Below are positions 23,220-34,930 of a stretch of 64,000 nucleotides of DNA, in pieces (the first letter of the stretch is position 1; each line of letters starts with the position of its first letter). A program made the position numbers and the translations under genes. Origin of the DNA: Siphonodentalium dalli (lineage: Eukaryota; Mollusca; Scaphopoda; Gadilida; Siphonodentaliidae). Below the pieces are notes generated by a model. The model worked only from the letters and a program-made list of their open reading frames with translations. It had not been told where the DNA came from and did not search any database. The stretch covers positions 32,710,194 through 32,774,193 of the forward strand of contig CP136069.1 of NCBI GenBank assembly GCA_032622095.1. Reading direction: 5' to 3'.

Positions 23220-24265
23220 ACTCAAATTTGATGTTCACAATTTTAGGGGCCCATCATAGAAAATGAGTAGGTGGCTAAATCTTGGGATTCTGTGAATATA
23301 ATATGGATGTTGGGACATATCTGAACCTTCTGCATCTGTGCATGACACTGATATAGTTGACTCACGTTTTCACTGCACGGGCTCCATATCGGGGTTCAAA
23401 CATTTAAGGGCCCATCACTGAAAACGTGTATGTGCCTATATCTTTGGATTCTGGCATATAATATGGATGTTTGGCATATATAGACCGTCCTGCAGCTGTA
23501 CATGACTCATATATAGTTGACTTAGGTTTTCACTGCACGAACTTCATTTTGGGGTTCAAACAGAAATTGTGTATGTGCCTATACTTTGGTTCTGGCATAT
23601 AATATGGATGTTGGGACAAATGTGGACCGTCCTGTATCTGTACATGACTCACATATACATGTAGTTGAATTAGGTTTAAACTGCATGGGCTCAAATTTGG
23701 GGTTCGCCATTTCAAGGGCCCTTTCATAGAAATGGGCAAGTGCCTAAATCTTTGGATTCTGGGAATATATTGTAGATGTTAGGACATATCTGGAATCTCC
23801 TGCATCTGTACCGGACTCCGATATAGTTGACTTAGGTTTAGACTACACAGGCTCCAATTTGGGGTTCACCATTTTAAGGGCCCATCATAGAAAATGGGTA
23901 GGTGCCTAAATCTTTGAATTCTGGGAATATAATATGGATGTTGGGACATATCTGGACCCTACTGCATCTGTACGTGACTCATATATAGTTGACATAGGTT
24001 ATTACTGCACATACTAGTACATCAGTTTGGGGTTCAAACATTTAAGGGCCCATCACAGAAAATGTGTATTGATGTGCCTATATCTTTGGATTCTGGCATA
24101 TAATAAGGACGTTGGGACATATATGGACCGTCCTGCATCTGTACAAGACTCATTTATAGCTGACATGTTTAAACTGCACGGGTTCAATTTGGGGTTCACA
24201 ATTTTAAGGGCCCATCGTAGAAGATGGGTAGGTGCCCAAATCTTTGGATTCTGGACATATGATAT
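23220..24265 (-). repeat. Satellite B, right array, minus orientation
   Basis: About seven inverted units with CCATTTTAAGGGCCCATCAT, AATCTTTGGATTCTGG, AATATGGATGTTGGGACATA and TGACTCATATATAGTTGACT. This array mirrors 11930-13230. ORFs in the region translate the satellite. Confidence 0.88.
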
Positions 24266-24289
24266 GAATTATTTTTTGTGACTAGTATT

Positions 24290-25335
24290 ACATGCTGGCT
24301 TGATAGATATAGTTAGCTACATTGATAAATACTACTGCCCGTATAAACTTTGAGACCATCATGACCAGCTATAGTGACTAATGGAACTGGCTAGATAGAC
24401 TTACCACCATGGTTAGCTATGATGTCTACACTTACCAGCTTTTCTGTATAGATTATCCACCATAGCTAGCTACTTTGATCGATATTACTGTCCATATGTA
24501 CTGAATTACCACAATGACTAAATATAGTAACCAATGTAGCTCACTAAATAGACTTACCGCCCTGGTGAGCTATAGTGACTATTATTATTAGCCGGATATA
24601 TAGACCATCCGCCAGTGCTAGCTATATTGATTATTATTACTGCCTATTTAAACTGCACAACCACCATGATTAGCCATTATGACTACAGTAACTGACTAGA
24701 TAGACTTACCACCCTGGCTAGCTGCAGTGGCTACTATTACTTGTGGTATAGACTATCTTCCTATCTGGCTACTTTGATCTATATAACTGCCCATATATAC
24801 TGAATAACCACCATGACTAGCTATATGCATACACAATGACTGTTTATATGAATAACTAACTGTCTAGATAGACTTGACACAGAGGTTAGCTGACTACACT
24901 TACTAGCTTTCGGGAAAGATTATCCACTATAGCTAGATATGTTGATCAATAATACTGCCCGCATGTACTGATTAACCACAATGGCTAGCTATAGTGACTG
25001 ATTAACTAGCTAGATAGACTTACCACCCAGGTTAGCTATAGTGACTACATTTACTAGCTTACTGTGTAGAATATTATACACTTATAGTCACTTTTATCAA
25101 TATTGCTGCCCACATGTACTAAATAGCCATCACGACTAGCTACAGTGACTAATGTAACTGGCAATATAGACATACCACCCTGATTGGCTATAGTGACTAT
25201 TATCAATAGCTGTTTATAGTCTAGCCGTCATTGGTAGCTATATGCATCGAGATTACTGCCTAGATAAACTGAACAACCACCACGACCAACTATTGTGTCT
25301 AATGTAACTGGCTAGAGAGACATATCGCCATTGGT
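24290..25335. repeat. Satellite E (CTAGCTATAGTGAC), ~150-bp unit
   Basis: About seven degenerate units containing GGTTAGCTATAGTGACTA, GGCTAGATAGACTTACCACC, ATTACTGCCCATATGTACTG and AACCACCATGAC. It lies only on the right side, between satellites B and A. The corresponding place on the left (11791-11929) holds two copies of GTTACATAGTTACA instead. Confidence 0.8.
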
Positions 25336-27480
25336 TAGCAGTTTAGCAGCATAGCACCGGTAGAATTCCGTTTGAGACTCAATTTTTTAATATTTTCATT
25401 CCTTAGCAGTTTAGCAGAATAGCACCGCTAGAATTCCGTTTGAAACTCTCTTTTCCAATAATTCCATTCCTTAGCAGTTTAGCAGCATAGCACCGCTAGA
25501 ATTCAGTTTGAGACTCTATTTGTTAATATGTTCATTCCTTAGCAGTTTAGCAGCATAGCACTGCTAGAATTGAGTTTGAAACTCACTTTTTTAATATTTT
25601 CATTCCATAGCAGTTTAGCAGCATAGCACTGCTAGAATTGAGTTTGAAACTCTCCTTTTTATATTTTTATTCCATAGCAGTTTAGCAGCAGAGCACTGCG
25701 AGAATTGAGTTTGAAACTCTCTTTTTCAATATTATCATTCCTTAGCAGTTTAGCAGCATAGCACTGCTAGAATTGAGTTTGAAAGTCTCGTTTTTAATAT
25801 TTTTATTCCTTAGCAGTTTAGCAGCAGAGCACTGCTAGAATTCCGTTTGAAACTCTCTTTTCCAATAATTCCATTCCTTAGCAGTTTAGCAGCATAGCAC
25901 CGCTAGAATTCAGTTTGAGACTCTATTTGTTAATATGTTCATTCCTTAGCAGTTTAGCAGCATAGCACTGCTAGAATTGAGTTTGAAACTCACTTTTTTA
26001 ATATTTTCATTCCATAGCAGTTTAGCAGCATAGCACTGCTAGAATTGAGTTTGAAACTCTCCTTTTTATATTTTTATTCCATAGCAGTTTAGCAGCAGAG
26101 CACTGCGAGAATTGAGTTTGAAACTCTCTTTTTCAATATTATCATTCCTTAGCAGTTTAGCAGCATAGCACTGCTAGAATTGAGTTTGAAAGTCTGGTTT
26201 TTAATATTTTTATTCCTTAGCAGTTTAGCAGCAGAGCACTGCTAAAATTCAGTTTGAAACTCTCTTTTTTAATATTTTCATTCCTTAGCAGTTTAGCAGC
26301 AGTGCACTACTAGAATTCCGTTTGAAACTCTCTTTTTTAATATTATCATTCCTTAGCAGTTTAGCAGCATAGCACTGCTAGAATTGAGTTTGAAATTCTC
26401 TTTTTTAATATTCTTATTTCTTAGCAGTTTAGCAGCAGAGCCCTGCTAGAATTGATTTTGAAACTCTCTTTTTAAATATTTTCATACCTTAGCAGTTTAG
26501 CAGCATAGCACCGCTAGAATTCAGTTTGAAACTCTATTTTTTAATATTATCATTCCTTAGCAGTTTAGCAGCATAGCACTGCTAGAATTGAGTTTGAAAT
26601 TCTCTTTTTTAATATTTTTATTTTTAGCTTTTAGCAGCATAGCACCGCTAGAATTGAGTTTGAAACTCTCTTTTTTAATATTTTCATTCCTTAGCAGTTT
26701 AGCAGCATAGCACTGCTACAATTCAGTTTGAAACTCTCTTTTTTAATATTTTCATTCCTTAGCAGTTTAGCAGCATAGCACTGCTAGAATTCAGTTTGAA
26801 ACTCTCTTTTTTAATATTTTCATTCCTTAGCAGTTTAGCAGCATAGCACTGCTAGAATTCAGTTTGAAACTCTCTTTTTTAATATGTTCATTCGTTAGCA
26901 ATTTAGCAGCATAGCACCGCTAGAATTCAGTTTGAAACTCTCTTTTTTACCATTCCATTCATTAGCAGTTTAGCAGCATAGCACCGCTAGAATTCCGTTT
27001 GAGACTCTCTTTTTTAATATTTTCATTCTTTAGCAGTTTAGCATCATAGCACTGCTAGAATTGAGTTTGAAATTCTTTTTTAATATTTTCATTCCTTAGC
27101 AGTTTTGTAGCAGAGCACTACTAGAATTGAGTTTGAAACTATCTTTTTTAATATTTTCATTCCTTAGCAGTTTAGCAGCAGAGCACTACTAGAATTGAGT
27201 TTGAAACTCTCTTTTTTAATATTTTTATTCCTTTGCAGCTTAGCAGCAGAGCACTGCTAGAATTCAGTTTGAAACTCTCTTTTTTTAATATTTTCATTCC
27301 TTAGCAGTTTAGGAGCATAGCACTGCTAGGATTGAGTTTGAAACTCTCTTTTTTAATATTTTCATTCCTTAGCAGTTTAGCAGCATAGCACTGCTAGAAT
27401 TCAGTTTGAAACTCTCTTTTCTAATATTTTCATTCCTTAGCAGTTTAGTAGCATAGCACCGCTAGAATTCAGTTTGATAC
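25336..27480 (-). repeat. Satellite A, right array (~68-bp unit), inverted
   Basis: About 31 units, reverse complement of the left array, with the core CCTTAGCAGTTTAGCAGCAT, AGCACTGCTAGAATT and GAGTTTGAAACTCTC. A six-unit higher-order block of about 411 bp is duplicated: TTTTCCAATAATTCC occurs at about 25452 and 25860, and GAGACTCTATTTGTTAATAT at about 25508 and 25919. Toward the right end units become more uniform. Confidence 0.92.
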
Positions 27481-27514
27481 GCCCTTTTCTTGATTCATTT
27501 GCACTTAGCACTTA

Positions 27515-27573
27515 GCCCCTCAAAATATGAGTACCAAAAAAAAATTGACCACGTTTCTTGCCATATCTATATT
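27515..27573 (-). repeat. Right terminal inverted repeat of the giant element
   Basis: It ends TGACCACGTTTCTTGCCATA, the reverse complement of the left end at 10644-10663. Internally it retains CTCAAAATATGAGTACC, which corresponds to GGGTAATCGTATTTTTAG on the left with substitutions. Confidence 0.75.
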
Positions 27574-27574
27574 T

Positions 27575-28532
27575 TCCGTACTATTTTTGATATGATTTTC
27601 CAATCTTGTTTGCGCGAATCATCATAATCACAATGTGTCGTTGGCTCCGGTACGTTTGCCAAAACGACATTGTAGTCTTTGTTCTCGCCAATGTTTTTTT
27701 TAACTTGTCGTCCGTATGTATTGGAGTTAGTAATTTCTCGTTGATCGATGTTTCCAGTATTTTCTTTAATTCTTGTATCTCTATTTTTTGTTGTTCAAAC
27801 TTATTATTTTGTTTGTCTCTAAATTCGCTGAACTGTTTCTCTGCTGTCCTCCTAAATGCCTCTATCTGTGAGTATATTTCTGCATTGATATTTGATCTTC
27901 ACATTTAGTCACTTGCTTTTCCAGTTTTGATACTGTCGTATCTACTTGATATATTCTTCTTTCCATGTCAGTCATATGTTTCTTCACCTTTGCGCTATAT
28001 TTTGTGTCGAAATTTTCGAACCGCTGATCCACCCTGCTATTTATTTGTTCTTCAAATTTATCCATATTTGTTATCACTTTTTCTAATAGTTTTTCGATGT
28101 GTTTCATCCAGTTTCCGATCTCATGTACACTCAGTTGTTCTGATAATTCTACTTCTTTGGTTGTTTTCTCATCCATGTCTGTCGTTTTTACGGATGGTGA
28201 TTCAGTTGTTGGTTGGATTTTACTCCCAGCTTGCCTGGTTTTGTGTGTTTTTCTCGGCAACGCTTGCATGGCCACAACAGTGAACTCGATCTGTTTGTTA
28301 AGTCTTTTGCGTCTTCAGCACACATGCCTTGGCAGCTAAAGTGAAAGTTTTCATGACAAAAGTCACAAACGATATAGTTTTTTCTATGTTTAAACTTGCC
28401 TCTGCATGAAAAACAGTGTTTCTGTTCTGGTTCCATCTTTAATTTTGTTTGTCCAGACATTTTCTCTTGTTGTAATAGTTTATTTGTTCTTCCGTTTCGC
28501 TGTTGCCAGATGTCCATGATTGTCATCTCCAT
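27575..28532 (-). pseudogene. LINE ORF1, 5' half (PHD finger, coiled coil, RRM-like start)
   Basis: It starts at ATG 28532. The first ~114 codons hold a Cys/His zinc-finger of PHD type: CFSCRGKF, CDFCHENFHFSC and CKRCREKH. After a frame change the 28275-27862 frame gives a Lys/Glu-rich coiled coil (WMKHIEKLLEKVITNMDKFE, TVSKLEKQVTKCEDQI). The next frame ends in the start of an RRM-like domain, NVVLANVPEP followed by KQDWKIISKIVRKI, where the giant element interrupts. PHD-bearing ORF1 proteins are known from CR1-like LINEs. Two or more frameshifts make this a pseudogene. The continuation is at 10262-10642. Confidence 0.8.
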
Positions 28533-28559
28533 TGACGAAAAAATGTCGCAAACATAATG

Positions 28560-29230
28560 TAATTGTTAAGATAATTTACAGCACATATCCTTCCGAATTT
28601 TAACTGACTTTTATATGCGTTATACCATTGTTTTTTGTGTTTTTGATGGGTTTTTTTACGGAGCGAAAACCTTTCCGACTGCGTTGTCTATTGCATCTCA
28701 GACCTGATTAATTCTTGGCTGGTTATGGAACCAAGAGAGTGTTCGCGCCAGATCACACCGTATCGCTGCTCTCGCATCATGCAGCCAACCTACACATGAG
28801 AATGATTCTTCGCTTTTTATTTGACGATACACATTTCTATATCGCGTCATTTAAAATGATCGCTCCATTGTTTTATATGGATGCTGGACAGACATCTTCC
28901 GACAAAGTTGTTTGAACATACAATCTAGCTGCCATACGGATAATCATAAACGGTGCAGTTACAGTTGGCAGAATTGCATCTACGTTATATGTTGTTCGTT
29001 ATAACAAGCCAAAACTAGCTGAACGTTTTTGTGCCAAACTTCAAACTTCATTTTAGATGGCAGTCAATCCCGTTGACCGCCAATTAGAAGTATTGGTGTA
29101 CAAACATTGGATTCGAGTAAATTTGCGCAGATGCATGGGCATACGGAAGCATGCTTTTATAAACTATGTGTCGGATTTATGTGCTATATAATAATACATT
29201 TTCAACTGTTGAAAGTGCTGACTAAACGTC
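28560..29230. other. No recognisable gene
   Basis: Upstream side of the LINE ORF1 followed by unassigned sequence. A 66-codon frame at 28715-28915 has no recognised domain. Confidence 0.45.
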
Positions 29231-30132
29231 GCATCAGTGCTATAATGTCATAACCCACATTTTCAACTTTCCGGGAAAATGAAGCTTGAAGTTTTCAGAC
29301 AACATTTCTCCTAATACTGACAAGGCATGACGTATTGTTGTATTTATCCCAATGAAAACTGACATTAGCTGTCCATGGAACCACATACTTTTTCTGTTTA
29401 CTCCCTCGTTTTCTTTTAAAAAGCAATAACTTGTTTGGAGATACGACCTTTTGCGTACGCCAACGACGATTGGTTTCCGTGCTATAAGGAAGTTGTGCTA
29501 ATAAATAGAATTGGGCGGCAAATATTCTCACAAAACAGTGACACAAATGTCGTATTTCCAGCGATCTTCACAATTATTCGTGCTATAAGGTCGTATGTCC
29601 AACAGCAGCCAAACGGATGCTTCATGTTGTCCACGTTACTTCTGTTTTGTGTTTGTAAATTCTCAAATGAGTGCTTGGTCGTATCTCCATACTAGTCACG
29701 TGATCATTTGGTGATTTAAATTTTGTGATTGTTCCACAAATTTCTGTATGATGATGCACATGAGTGAATATTCATTATTTAGAATAGGCACTGTTTAGTT
29801 CATAGACACATGCGATTACCACCATATTTAGCTTAATGTGTACTATGTATTAACACAACTTTCTTATAGCACGGAAACCAATCGTCGTTGGCGTACGCAA
29901 AATGTCGTAACTTCAAACAAGTTATTGTCGTTTAAAAGAAAACGAGTGAGTAAACAGAAACAAATATTTCGTTCAATGGACAGCTAATGCCAGTGTTTAT
30001 TGGCATAAATGCGACATAAATACGTCATGCTTTGTCAACATTATGAGAATTGTTGACCGAAAACTTCAACCTTCATTTTGTCGGAAAGTTGAAAATGTGA
30101 GTTACGACATTTTAGTTCTGACGCGACGAATT
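29231..30132. mobile_element. ~0.9-kb element with ~270-bp terminal inverted repeats
   Basis: 29231-29502 and 29862-30132 are inverted copies. Shared blocks include CACATTTTCAACTTTCCG, GTTTACTC(C/A)CTCGTTTTC and TACGCCAACGACGATTGGTT. The arms differ at about one site in eight. The ~360-bp centre contains another copy of AACGACGATTGGTTTCCGTG context at the arm ends only. There is no ORF with known domains. Target duplication not resolved. Confidence 0.75.
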
Positions 30133-30169
30133 GGGTTGGCGTAGATCGGATGCGTCCGTCAACAATTTC

Positions 30170-32200
30170 CGTTAGCACACCATACAGGTCTCATCTCTCA
30201 TCTGATCGTCACCAAACTTCACATGGATCGTCGCGGTTACCTCTAGATGGGAGCCTCCTATTTTGAGGAAGATTCCTTTAAAATATGGCCTCCGGAAGCT
30301 CTTGTATTTGACTCTTTACATAACTAAATCCTTTGGCACTTGGATCGTATAGGCATGTTAGGATCACCTCTATACGGGAGCTATCGAATTTGAACAATTT
30401 TCGATAAAAAACATGGCAGCCGTCTTGGATTTTACTTATTGCCACACCCCTCATCTGATCGTCACCAAGCTTCATATGGATCTTTTGGGTAACCTCTAGA
30501 TGGGAGCCTTCATTTTTTTCCGAATTTCGTTGAAAAGCATGACCACCAGCGGCATCTTTGATTTTACTCTTTGTATGACTAAATCCTTCGGCAAACCTAC
30601 AGGCCACATCCTTAATCTTTCTGGAACCCGGTAAAGACGCCATGACGGCACGACGCACATCAGGACGTCACAGGGCGCGCAAAACACAAGACACGATTGC
30701 GTCGATGTCCAGACAGCTGAGACTCGTATTACACGGACAGGCTGAACCGATCCATCTGCATATAGCGCATGGTTCAATTGAGAAACAATTACACTGAAAA
30801 ATGTGAATGTGGATTATTAAAATGCCTTATGTATTAACTGGGACAACAAGCTCTCTCATTCTCAACGCAATAGACACTTTGATGATATGTTCCCGAAGAC
30901 TGTAGATCAGTCGCAAAGGGCATATTCACATTTACACACTTTCAATAAAAGACTGTAACGTGTCTTTTATTTAATTGTGTCGGTATTTGTAATTGTCTTC
31001 GATGGTTTTTGCCGCTGAAGTGCAATGGCATACACAAATCATTCTAGTCAAACTAGTAATTTAGCCCATTGGTAAATAATATATTGCCTCATCGGCAACC
31101 AATAGTCTTCACACCCTTCATATCAGCGATGTCTATATTGTTCCATAAATATGTCAAGCAAATATGTCAGCGATGGATGAACTGAAATTTGATATCCAGA
31201 TTTGTTATCGATCTCTCAGAGGGGTCAACACCCGTGGTTCAAACTGTTGTTGGCAAGAAACCACAAATCATGCCTAATGTGTGATGGGTGCAAGTATAGG
31301 CAGTTCCAGTGAGCGCATTCTAGTTGCATGACTAAATTCTTTGGTACATCCAACAGACCACATACCTCATCATCTGATTGTCACCAAGCTTCATATGGAT
31401 CTTTTATGTGACCTCTAGATGGGAGCCTTCAATTTTTGTTCCGAATTTCGTTGCAAATCATGACCACAAGCGGCCATCTTTGATTTTACTCTTTGTATGA
31501 CTAAATCCTTCGGCACAACCTACAGGCCATACCCCTAATCGCCAAACTGCATATCGATATTCGGGGTGACCTCTAAATGGAAGCCTCCTATTTTGACTGG
31601 AAATCGTTAAAGCAAGGCCGCCAGCAGCCATCTTGGATTTCAAATTTGAATCCATCGACACATTGTTTTTGAAAATTTACAAGCATGTTTAGGATCACCT
31701 CTAGACAGGAGCTATCGAATTTGAAAAAATTTCGATCAAAAACATGGACACAGGCAGCTATTATGACTAAATCCTTCGGCACAACCTACAGGGGTGACCT
31801 TTAACTGGGAGACTCCTATTTTGACTGAAAATCGTTAAAGCAAGGCCACCAGCAGCCATCTTGGATTATTTAAAATTTGAATCCATCGACACCCTGCAGC
31901 CCATTTATTAGATAATTGTTTTGTAAATCTACAGGCATTTTTAGGATCACCTCTAGATGGGAGCTATCGAACTTGAACTATTTTCGATCAAAACATGGCC
32001 ACCGGCAGCCATCTTGGATGTTACTTATTGCATGAGTAAATCCTTTGGTACATCCTACAGACCACATCCCTCATCTGATCGTCACCAGATGTCATATGGA
32101 TCTTTTGGGCGACCTCTAGATGGGAGACATATTTTTCCGAATTACGTTGAAAAACATGGCTCCCATTTTAAAACCATTTTGGATTGTACTTTAAATATAT
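30170..32200. repeat. Degenerate dispersed/tandem repeat (GCCATCTTGGATTTTACT type)
   Basis: A ~150-bp phrase recurs at 30190-30660, 31330-31620, 31690-31900 and 31935-32200. Its components are CTCATCTGATCGTCACCAAG, CTTCATATGGATCTTTTGGG, ACCTCTAGATGGGAGCC, GCAGCCATCTTGGATT and TGACTAAATCCTTCGGCACA. Units are shuffled and truncated. A short relic is also visible at 36350-36430. The ORFs here are repeat translations. Confidence 0.75.
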
Positions 32201-32229
32201 CGCTTCATGTTGACATCTATGCTTAATCT

Positions 32230-32597
32230 TTAAACTGTCCGCATTCATAATTGCTCTATTGACTGTAGCATATGAAATTATCCCCATCTAAATTGAGCTA
32301 CAGTGTACTTGACATTTCTATTTATGTTCTCAAGACTCCACGCAATCGAGCGATCTCAGGGCGAAACAAGTGGGGACCTCTGTCAGATCCCCACTTTTTT
32401 GAAGTTCCCAAAGCAAGGTTCTATTGTCACTTCGCTATCCCGACGAACGTCCACACCCTGCCACACCCTCGTACACACACCCGCATACACCTTAACACGT
32501 AGATAGTTAGATGTAATTGATTGATGTTCTTTGCAAAATATGACATATTGGTAGTGTCGTGAGCAATATTATAATAGTTCAAGTCCATTTCAAACAT
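32230..32597. other. Downstream flank of lectin-like exon, no gene seen
   Basis: Sequence 3' of the lectin-like exon (which is on the minus strand). A CCACACCCTCG(T)ACACACACCC run lies at 32450-32480. No clear polyadenylation signal could be fixed. Confidence 0.45.
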
Positions 32598-32806
32598 TTA
32601 GAAACGTTGACACAGGTGAGGTCTCGCGGCGCCGCCGGTTCCATCATACATCTGGTAGAGTGTTCCCGTATGGCTTATGGAGAGCGAGTTTACTGACGGT
32701 TCATTGGGTTGTCCAGGGTACCAGTCCAAGAACGGGACGTTTTCCCCGGCATGTGTGTATAATGTAGCGTTGTTGTAGGTCCTCTGTCCATCAATGTATA
32801 ATGGTG
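32598..32806 (-). CDS. Last exon of a C-type-lectin-like gene (A)
   Basis: The exon follows an acceptor (TTCCATTCCAG, AG at 32807-32808) in phase 1 and ends at a TAA stop. It encodes about 69 residues: PLYIDGQRTYNNATLY, then FLDWYPGQPNEPS, and closes with ARPHLCQRF. The W-x-x-G-Q-P-N block and the terminal R-P-x-L-C-Q resemble the second half of a C-type lectin-like domain. The usual W-x-D and several calcium ligands (E-P-N/W-N-D) are not clearly present, so sugar binding is uncertain. A paralogous exon with the same phase is at 59969-60174. Upstream exons were not identified to the right. Confidence 0.6.
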
Positions 32807-32809
32807 CTG

Positions 32810-33160
32810 GAATGGAAAGAAGACAATTAATATGTTTGTTATATTGTTTATTATACGCAATCAAATAGTATATAGTTGTTTTGCATTTAGATAAAAACTG
32901 ATCCGTCTAATGAGATATCGATGTGGAAAATATTAGACCGACATGGGTTAAATCAATGGGGCATATCTGGGTGATCGGCGACAGCAATTCACTCGTGATA
33001 AGCGTTGTTTGTTATTGAATAGATTTAGCACGGGTTTCACGATTGTTCTAAAGTGTGCTTTTAATCGATAATTTTGGACTCCTACTTTCAAAGAATTTTC
33101 ACGAATATGTTTATATAGCAAATCCATTAATGGTGCTCCTTTATTCATATTCTCAAGACC
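32810..33160. other. Intron or intergenic flank of lectin-like exon A
   Basis: AT-rich. A minus-strand frame over 32948-33382 has no recognised domain and overlaps the start of the dispersed repeat, so I do not call it a gene. Confidence 0.4.
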
Positions 33161-33784
33161 AATTAGAATAAAATGCAAGGTGATTCTGAGCATGTTGTCA
33201 GTTTTAAACCATCGAAAACAGGGGGGGTGGGGTAGTAAAACATTTGCTGGAATGTATGCCGTTTGTTTTGCATCTGGCATTTTCGGGGACCCACCGCCCC
33301 CAAACCTGCAAGAAATTTTTTTAGTCCCAATTTTTTGACACCCACCCCACCAAATTTCACTAAAATTGGTATAAAATCGCATAAAACTCTACTGATATCA
33401 CTCATGTGACTGGGATTGATCTCAGTTAGTTCAAATAACAGTTTAACCTGTTTCAGAAGTTGTTTTAATTGAAAACAAAATGTTTTATAAATTGCTGATC
33501 ATCTGTAAACCAAGGTCATTGTGCAGAATACACAAAATTTCATAATTTCTAACTATTTCCTGATTATTCTGTCAACCAGCCCATTATCTAACATATTCCA
33601 TACCACTTATATTAGTCTACTGGAGCAACTTACTTCTATTATACTAAACTAGCTGAAACAGGCTCCCTTTGGGAGCCTATATTCAGCATCAGAGATGCCT
33701 GTAGCCCCATTTATGGGACTTTGCAAACATTTTGATCTGAGAAAAAGCCTTCATTTAGCACATTTGGTCAATGAAACATTTTGT

Positions 33785-33816
<32 letters not shown>

Positions 33817-34930
33817 ATATATATATTGTTTTAATATATTTTTTTAAAGATTGAATTCCTTGCTCAATTTAACAAAACCAATTTTTTTTAAATTGTTTTT
33901 TAATTAAAATGTTTGAAAAACTAACACCATTAGAACACCCGCCGGGTACCCAGAGTCACCACACCGAATTTGGTTGAACTCGGTCCAGGGGTCTGATAGA
34001 AAATCCCGGACAGATCTTACTCGTTTATATACATATATATATATATACATATAGATATATATATATATATATAGATGACAAGCAGTCACAGCACTATACC
34101 AGACTTGGCTACGTTCGGTCTTGTGAGACATCATCTGATGACATGCAAATAATTCACTGATTGGCTTGATGCACTGATGACATATATTTCTACCCATTGA
34201 TAGTCGCATTAATGTTTGAGACAGTTGCTCGCTCTTTTTACATGCACACAATGAGCTAGGCATTAGTTACATCAGGACCAGTTTACTTATATATGAAAAC
34301 GTAGATCAATGTACAGGATACACACAATTCCATTATTTCTAACCATTTCCCGATTAGTCTGTCAACCAGCCCATTATCAAGCATTATGCCTTAACACTTT
34401 TGTTAGTCTACTGGGGCAACCTCTGTTATAATAAATCATAACCAGTCACTGTGCCAGAATTGGATATTTTTGGTGTTGTGAGAGTAACAGATCATATGAG
34501 TTGATAGACATGTAAATATTTCAGTGATTGGCTTGATGGACTGATGAGCAGTGTGATGGCAGTTATATGCTAGCCAGTGATAGTCACATTAATGTTTGAG
34601 ACAGTTGCTCGCTCTTTTTCCATGCACACACTGATCTAGACTTTAGTTACATCAAGACGAGTTTATTTATTTCAGTTTTCATTTCTCGGATTTTTTTTCA
34701 ACCCACCGCCCCATATGCAACATGCCATATAGATCAGTGTCATCTCTACTAAGGCCCATATGAGGTCCCAGTAACATAAATATGGTGTTTTTGCCGTTAT
34801 AAAATCTTATATGTTTTAAACTGTTACAAATGTCATATAAGGGCACAAAAGATCTTTAGTAAAAAAAATTGCATGAGGGTTACCCACCACCCCGGCATAC
34901 GTTCCTGCAAATCTTTTAATACCCCCTCCT
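33160..34930 (+). repeat. Dispersed ~1.7-kb repeat, copy 1
   Basis: Colinear (inverted) with 55010-56690. Matching blocks include AAAACTCTACTGATATCACT, TAGTCTACTGGAGCAACTTA, AACTAGCTGAAACAGGCTCC, CCACACCGAATTTGGTTGAA, AATGTTTGAGACAGTTGCTC and CATGAGGGTTACCCACCACC. Contains (TA)n microsatellites at 33785-33830 and 34024-34075. It has no coding domain and no clear inverted ends. Class unknown. Confidence 0.75.

Larger units (their letters stand above)
10643..27574. mobile_element. Giant (~16.9 kb) non-coding foldback/TIR element
   Basis: The left end TATGGCAAGAAACGTGGTCA (10644-10663) is repeated inverted at the right end (27554-27573), and similarity continues for roughly 60 bp inward. Inside are large satellite arrays in opposite orientation (10.8-11.8 kb versus 25.3-27.5 kb), a second satellite in both orientations, and an inverted unique block (13.8-14.2 versus 18.4-19.0 kb). 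The flanks are the two halves of one LINE ORF1 in matching frame and orientation, so the whole segment behaves as an insertion. No transposase ORF is recognisable. The target duplication is ambiguous because both junctions are runs of TATA. Long satellite-filled inverted repeats resemble Foldback/Galileo-type elements, but the superfamily is unproven. Confidence 0.65.

Noticed and set aside
10805-27480. CRISPR-like array reading of satellites A and B
   Set aside because: Units are contiguous tandem repeats without unique spacers, in an animal genome with introns and retrotransposons.
10643-27574. Centromere or a Polinton/Maverick
   Set aside because: No polymerase, integrase or capsid genes are present, and the arrays are short, mirrored and bounded by inverted ends inside a LINE, unlike centromeric satellite.
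32948-33382. 144-codon minus-strand ORF beside lectin-like exon A
   Set aside because: It overlaps the dispersed repeat, has no splice context and no recognised motif.
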